Shown: positions 5,773-7,723 of the stretch, in pieces
Numbering within the stretch: position 1 is the first letter of the stretch
How the letters are laid out: each line of letters starts with the position of its first letter
From: Cytophagales bacterium
GTDB lineage: Bacteria; Bacteroidota; Bacteroidia; Cytophagales; 172606-1
Direction of reading: 5' to 3'
Assembly (NCBI GenBank): GCA_025455595.1
Contig: JALOMD010000216.1
Span: 1 to 7,723 of the forward strand
DNA: 7,723 nt
Translations under genes and position numbers: made by a program
Notes under the pieces: model-generated
The model's input: the letters and a program-made list of their open reading frames with translations, nothing else
Told to the model about the DNA's origin: nothing
Databases searched by the model: none

Positions 5773-7229
5773 AAAAATATCTCAAAACATTCGCCACCGT
5801 ACTCGTAACCGCCGTTGCGTTGAGCGGTTGTGATTTCGGCGACATCAACGTAAACCCGAACGCGCCTACGGATGCACCCATGAACGTGCTGCTGCCCGCC
5901 GCACAAGCCAACTTGGCCTACGGCATCCACGGCGATATTGCGCAGTTCACCAGCATCTTCCTGCAACAAACCAGCGGAGTCAATAACATTTACCTCACCG
6001 TTGGCCAGTACGACCTGAACGGCAACCTCGCCGGCCGTGTCTGGGACGGCAACCTGTATCCGGGTGCCATGAACGACTTGAACATCGTTATCCGCAAGGC
6101 CACCCAACAGAACGCACCGCACTACCGGGGCGTGGCCCGTGTGATGATGGCAAACGCCCTGGGCCAAGCCGTGGACTTGTGGAACAATGTGCCGTACTCG
6201 GACGCTTTCCGGGGCAATGATGCCGAGCGGGTGCTGCAACCCCGCTACGACCGTGCCGAGGCTCTGTACGACACGATTCAGAACGTGCTGAACCAAGCCA
6301 TTGCGGACTTGCAGGCAACCAGCAGTACGCTGTCGCCCGGCCGTGACGACCTCGTGTACGGCGGCGACCGGACGCGCTGGACGCAAGCCGCCCGTGCCTT
6401 GAAGGCCCGGTATTTCAACCACTTGAGCAAGGTGAACGCCGAGCAGTCGGCCCGCGATGCATTGGCGCAATTGCAGGCGGGAACTTTCACCGCGAATGCG
6501 CAGGATGCCCGCATTGTCTTCGGCAACACCATTGATGCCGCCGCGCCATGGTTCCGCTTTTCGCAAAGCACCTTCGGGACGGGCATCCGCGTCAGCAGCA
6601 CGTTGGTACAACTGATGCAACAACGCAACGACCCCCGCCTGCCCTTCTACGCCGCCCCGTTCAGTGCAACATCGGGCATTGTGGGGGCAAGGCCCGGCCA
6701 AGCCGACGAGGCGGGTACGGCTTTCGTAGGGCCGTACTACAACCGTGCTGAGGCACCGACCAATTTCATCACGTTCGTTGAAGTCAAGTTCATCGAGGCC
6801 GAGGCTAATTTCCGCTTGGGCCGTCTGGCCGAGGCCGCTGCTGCCCATAACGCAGCCGTAGCCGCCAGCATTGCGAAAGTAACCGTCTCGATAACGGGTG
6901 CGGCCACCAACGCCGTCGCCAACACCGCCTATATCAGCCAGTTCGGCAGCGAAACCGCCGCTTCGATCACGTTGGAAAAAATACTGACTGAAAAATACTT
7001 CGCCATGTACCTTGACCCGGAAGCCTGGACAGACTGGCGGCGCAGCGTCACCACCGACCGTCCGAACGGGGTACCCGCGTTGCAACCCGCCGCCAACTCG
7101 CAACAGTTCACCGGCGGGCGGTTGCCCCGTCGCTGGCCCTATCCCATTTCGGAAGTGCAGCAAAACCGCGCCAACGTAGAGGCACAAGGCTCGGCCACCC
7201 TCACGGATCGGGTGTTTTGGGATCGGTGA
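5769..7229 (+). CDS. SusD/RagB-family surface lipoprotein (SusD-like_2 type)
   Basis: This 486-residue lipoprotein should be the extracellular substrate-binding lid on the SusC barrel encoded upstream. The N-terminus MKKYLKTF with a hydrophobic stretch ends in the lipobox L18-S-G-C21, so C21 is the lipidated residue. Acidic residues D22 and D25 follow, consistent with surface export. The mature start C-D-F-G-D-I-N-V-N-P-N-A-P-T (21-34), then LLPAAQANLAY (41-51), is typical of the SusD-like_2 group. Further family features are DLWNNVPYSDAF (136-147), RYDRAEALYD (from 159) and other helical segments of the SusD TPR-like scaffold, the W420-x-D-W-R-R425 motif, and the C-terminal RRWPYPISE (454-462) and TDRVFWD (479-485). 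Length is normal and no frame disruption is visible. The start is fixed by the signal peptide. The gene probably shares a transcript with SusC. The bound substrate cannot be deduced from sequence. Confidence 0.95.
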   Translation: MKKYLKTFATVLVTAVALSGCDFGDINVNPNAPTDAPMNVLLPAAQANLAYGIHGDIAQFTSIFLQQTSGVNNIYLTVGQYDLNGNLAGRVWDGNLYPGAMNDLNIVIRKATQQNAPHYRGVARVMMANALGQAVDLWNNVPYSDAFRGNDAERVLQPRYDRAEALYDTIQNVLNQAIADLQATSSTLSPGRDDLVYGGDRTRWTQAARALKARYFNHLSKVNAEQSARDALAQLQAGTFTANAQDARIVFGNTIDAAAPWFRFSQSTFGTGIRVSSTLVQLMQQRNDPRLPFYAAPFSATSGIVGARPGQADEAGTAFVGPYYNRAEAPTNFITFVEVKFIEAEANFRLGRLAEAAAAHNAAVAASIAKVTVSITGAATNAVANTAYISQFGSETAASITLEKILTEKYFAMYLDPEAWTDWRRSVTTDRPNGVPALQPAANSQQFTGGRLPRRWPYPISEVQQNRANVEAQGSATLTDRVFWDR

Positions 7230-7237
7230 CAGAAAGG

Positions 7238-7264
7238 CGTTTTGGGCGATTTTTGCCCAAAACG
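7238..7264 (+). repeat. 27-bp palindromic repeat, copy 4 (perfect stem)
   Basis: Arms CGTTTTGGGC (7238-7247) and GCCCAAAACG (7255-7264) pair perfectly over 10 bp around GATTTTT. This is the best-preserved copy in the window. It begins 8 bases after the SusD stop and 18 bases before the terminator stem, a typical position for REP-like elements that protect mRNA 3' ends. Confidence 0.88.
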
Positions 7265-7282
7265 GCAATCATCCGTCTGTAG

Positions 7283-7317
7283 AATCCCCCGCCGGAAATT
7301 TCGGCGGGGGATTTTTT
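7283..7317 (+). terminator. Strong intrinsic terminator of the SusCD unit
   Basis: AATCCCCCGCCG (7283-7294) and CGGCGGGGGATT (7302-7313) form a perfect 12-bp, mostly G/C stem around a 7-base loop, and a run of six T residues (7312-7317) ends it. It lies 53 bases after the SusD stop on the plus strand. The left side lacks a T-tract on the minus strand, so it should work in one direction only. Confidence 0.93.
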
Positions 7318-7521
7318 GTATCGTTTTGGTACTGTGCAAAAAAAGTGTGTTTCCCATTGAACCTTTCGCCCGCCCGCGTGTACCGTTTCTCAGAAGCCGA
7401 CACCACGTCTTATAACCAATGGTAGCCTGTTATTTCTATTGTTCTTTCATTTGCAACAAATGTAATTGGTCAAAACATTACTCAACTTATGCGGTGTGGG
7501 ATGAATCCCATCGAAACAACT
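7318..7521 (+). promoter_or_regulatory. Leader and promoter region of the right-edge gene
   Basis: Because a strong terminator precedes it, the gene starting at 7522 needs its own promoter in this 204-bp stretch. I find no good -33/-7 pair. Two short perfect inverted repeats are visible: CATTTG/CAAATG around CAA (7448-7462), and TGGGAT/ATCCCA around GA (7497-7510), the latter ending 11 bases before the chosen start codon. The second could affect ribosome access or bind a regulator. Confidence 0.35.
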
Positions 7522-7723
7522 ATGAAAACTATCCTGCATTTTCTGGCTCTGTTCTTTCTGTTGCCTGCTGTGGCGTGGGCGACCAAACCGGAACCTATCG
7601 AGCCCAAGACCAAAATTCTGCAAACCGCCGATTGGTACCGCCAACAGACCCAACTGTGGAAAACAGAAGCGGAGCGTCGGCCGCAAAACGCAGCCGCTTG
7701 GCTTAACTGCTATTTGGCGGCGT
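7522..7723 (+). CDS. 5' end of a secreted or periplasmic hypothetical protein, cut by the right edge
   Basis: From the ATG at 7522 an uninterrupted frame gives 67 complete codons to the window end. It opens MKTILHFLALFFLLPAVAWA, a clear Sec signal peptide with likely cleavage after A-W-A at residue 20. The mature part is hydrophilic with several Trp, Glu and Arg residues, including W39-Y-R-Q-Q and RRPQNAAAWLN, which resembles the start of a TPR-like helical repeat. That resemblance is weak evidence. In-frame ATGs at 7501 and 7489 would put extra residues before the signal peptide, so 7522 is preferred. A charge-poor signal with no cysteine at its end argues against a lipoprotein. It is transcribed independently of SusCD because a strong terminator lies between them. 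I do not recognise the family. Confidence 0.75.
   Translation, partial: MKTILHFLALFFLLPAVAWATKPEPIEPKTKILQTADWYRQQTQLWKTEAERRPQNAAAWLNCYLAA

Noticed and set aside
7238..7264. Second terminator after the SusD gene
   Set aside because: The palindrome is followed by GCAATC rather than a T-run. The true terminator is the G/C-rich stem with six T residues at 7283-7317.
5763..7268. Open frame of about 500 codons on the minus strand, fully antisense to the SusD gene
   Set aside because: It is slightly longer than the SusD gene but has a Gly/Val/Arg/His-rich composition with no recognisable motif, and it runs into the intergenic palindrome. The plus-strand SusD frame has a signal peptide, lipobox and family motifs, so the antisense frame is a by-product of GC-rich codons.
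7419..7706. Plus-strand frame of 95 codons overlapping the right-edge gene
   Set aside because: It overlaps the frame starting at 7522, which has a clear signal peptide and stays open to the window end. The 95-codon frame has no family-like features.

Overview
The window comes from a member of the Bacteroidota. The evidence is a SusC/RagA-type TonB-linked outer-membrane protein followed by its SusD/RagB-type lipoprotein, start codons without Shine-Dalgarno sequences, and moderately GC-rich genes separated by AT-rich gaps full of short palindromes and heptanucleotide arrays. The repeats recall Cytophagales- or Saprospirales-like environmental lineages, but this placement is an inference and I cannot name a genus.

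Layout from left to right. (1) Bases 1-70, minus strand: first 23 codons of a gene that continues off the left edge. (2) Bases 71-427: a gene-free stretch packed with inverted repeats, including two full copies and one half copy of a 27-bp palindrome that recurs across the window. (3) Bases 428-1924, minus strand: a complete proton-coupled oligopeptide transporter of the POT/PTR2 family. (4) Bases 1925-2206: a divergent promoter region. (5) Bases 2207-5533, plus strand: a complete SusC/RagA-family transporter. (6) Bases 5534-5768: an unusually long SusC-SusD gap with two different heptanucleotide arrays, one at the SusC stop codon and one running into the SusD start codon, and a copy of the 27-bp palindrome between them. 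(7) Bases 5769-7229, plus strand: a complete SusD-like lipoprotein. (8) Bases 7230-7521: another palindrome copy, a strong intrinsic terminator, then a probable leader region. (9) Bases 7522-7723, plus strand: the start of a secreted protein cut by the right edge.

How the genes may work together: the SusC and SusD proteins should form a TonB-powered outer-membrane importer, with SusD as the surface lid that captures substrate. No glycoside hydrolase, sulfatase or hybrid two-component regulator is visible. The divergent neighbour is an inner-membrane di/tripeptide symporter, so a RagAB-like peptide uptake route is a reasonable hypothesis, but the sequence does not prove the substrate. SusC has no N-terminal STN domain, so it should not signal to a FecR/ECF sigma pair.

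The genes are ordinary Bacteroidota families. The most notable content is the non-coding repeat architecture, above all the two 49-bp heptad arrays touching the SusC stop and the SusD start, and the dispersed 27-bp palindrome family.
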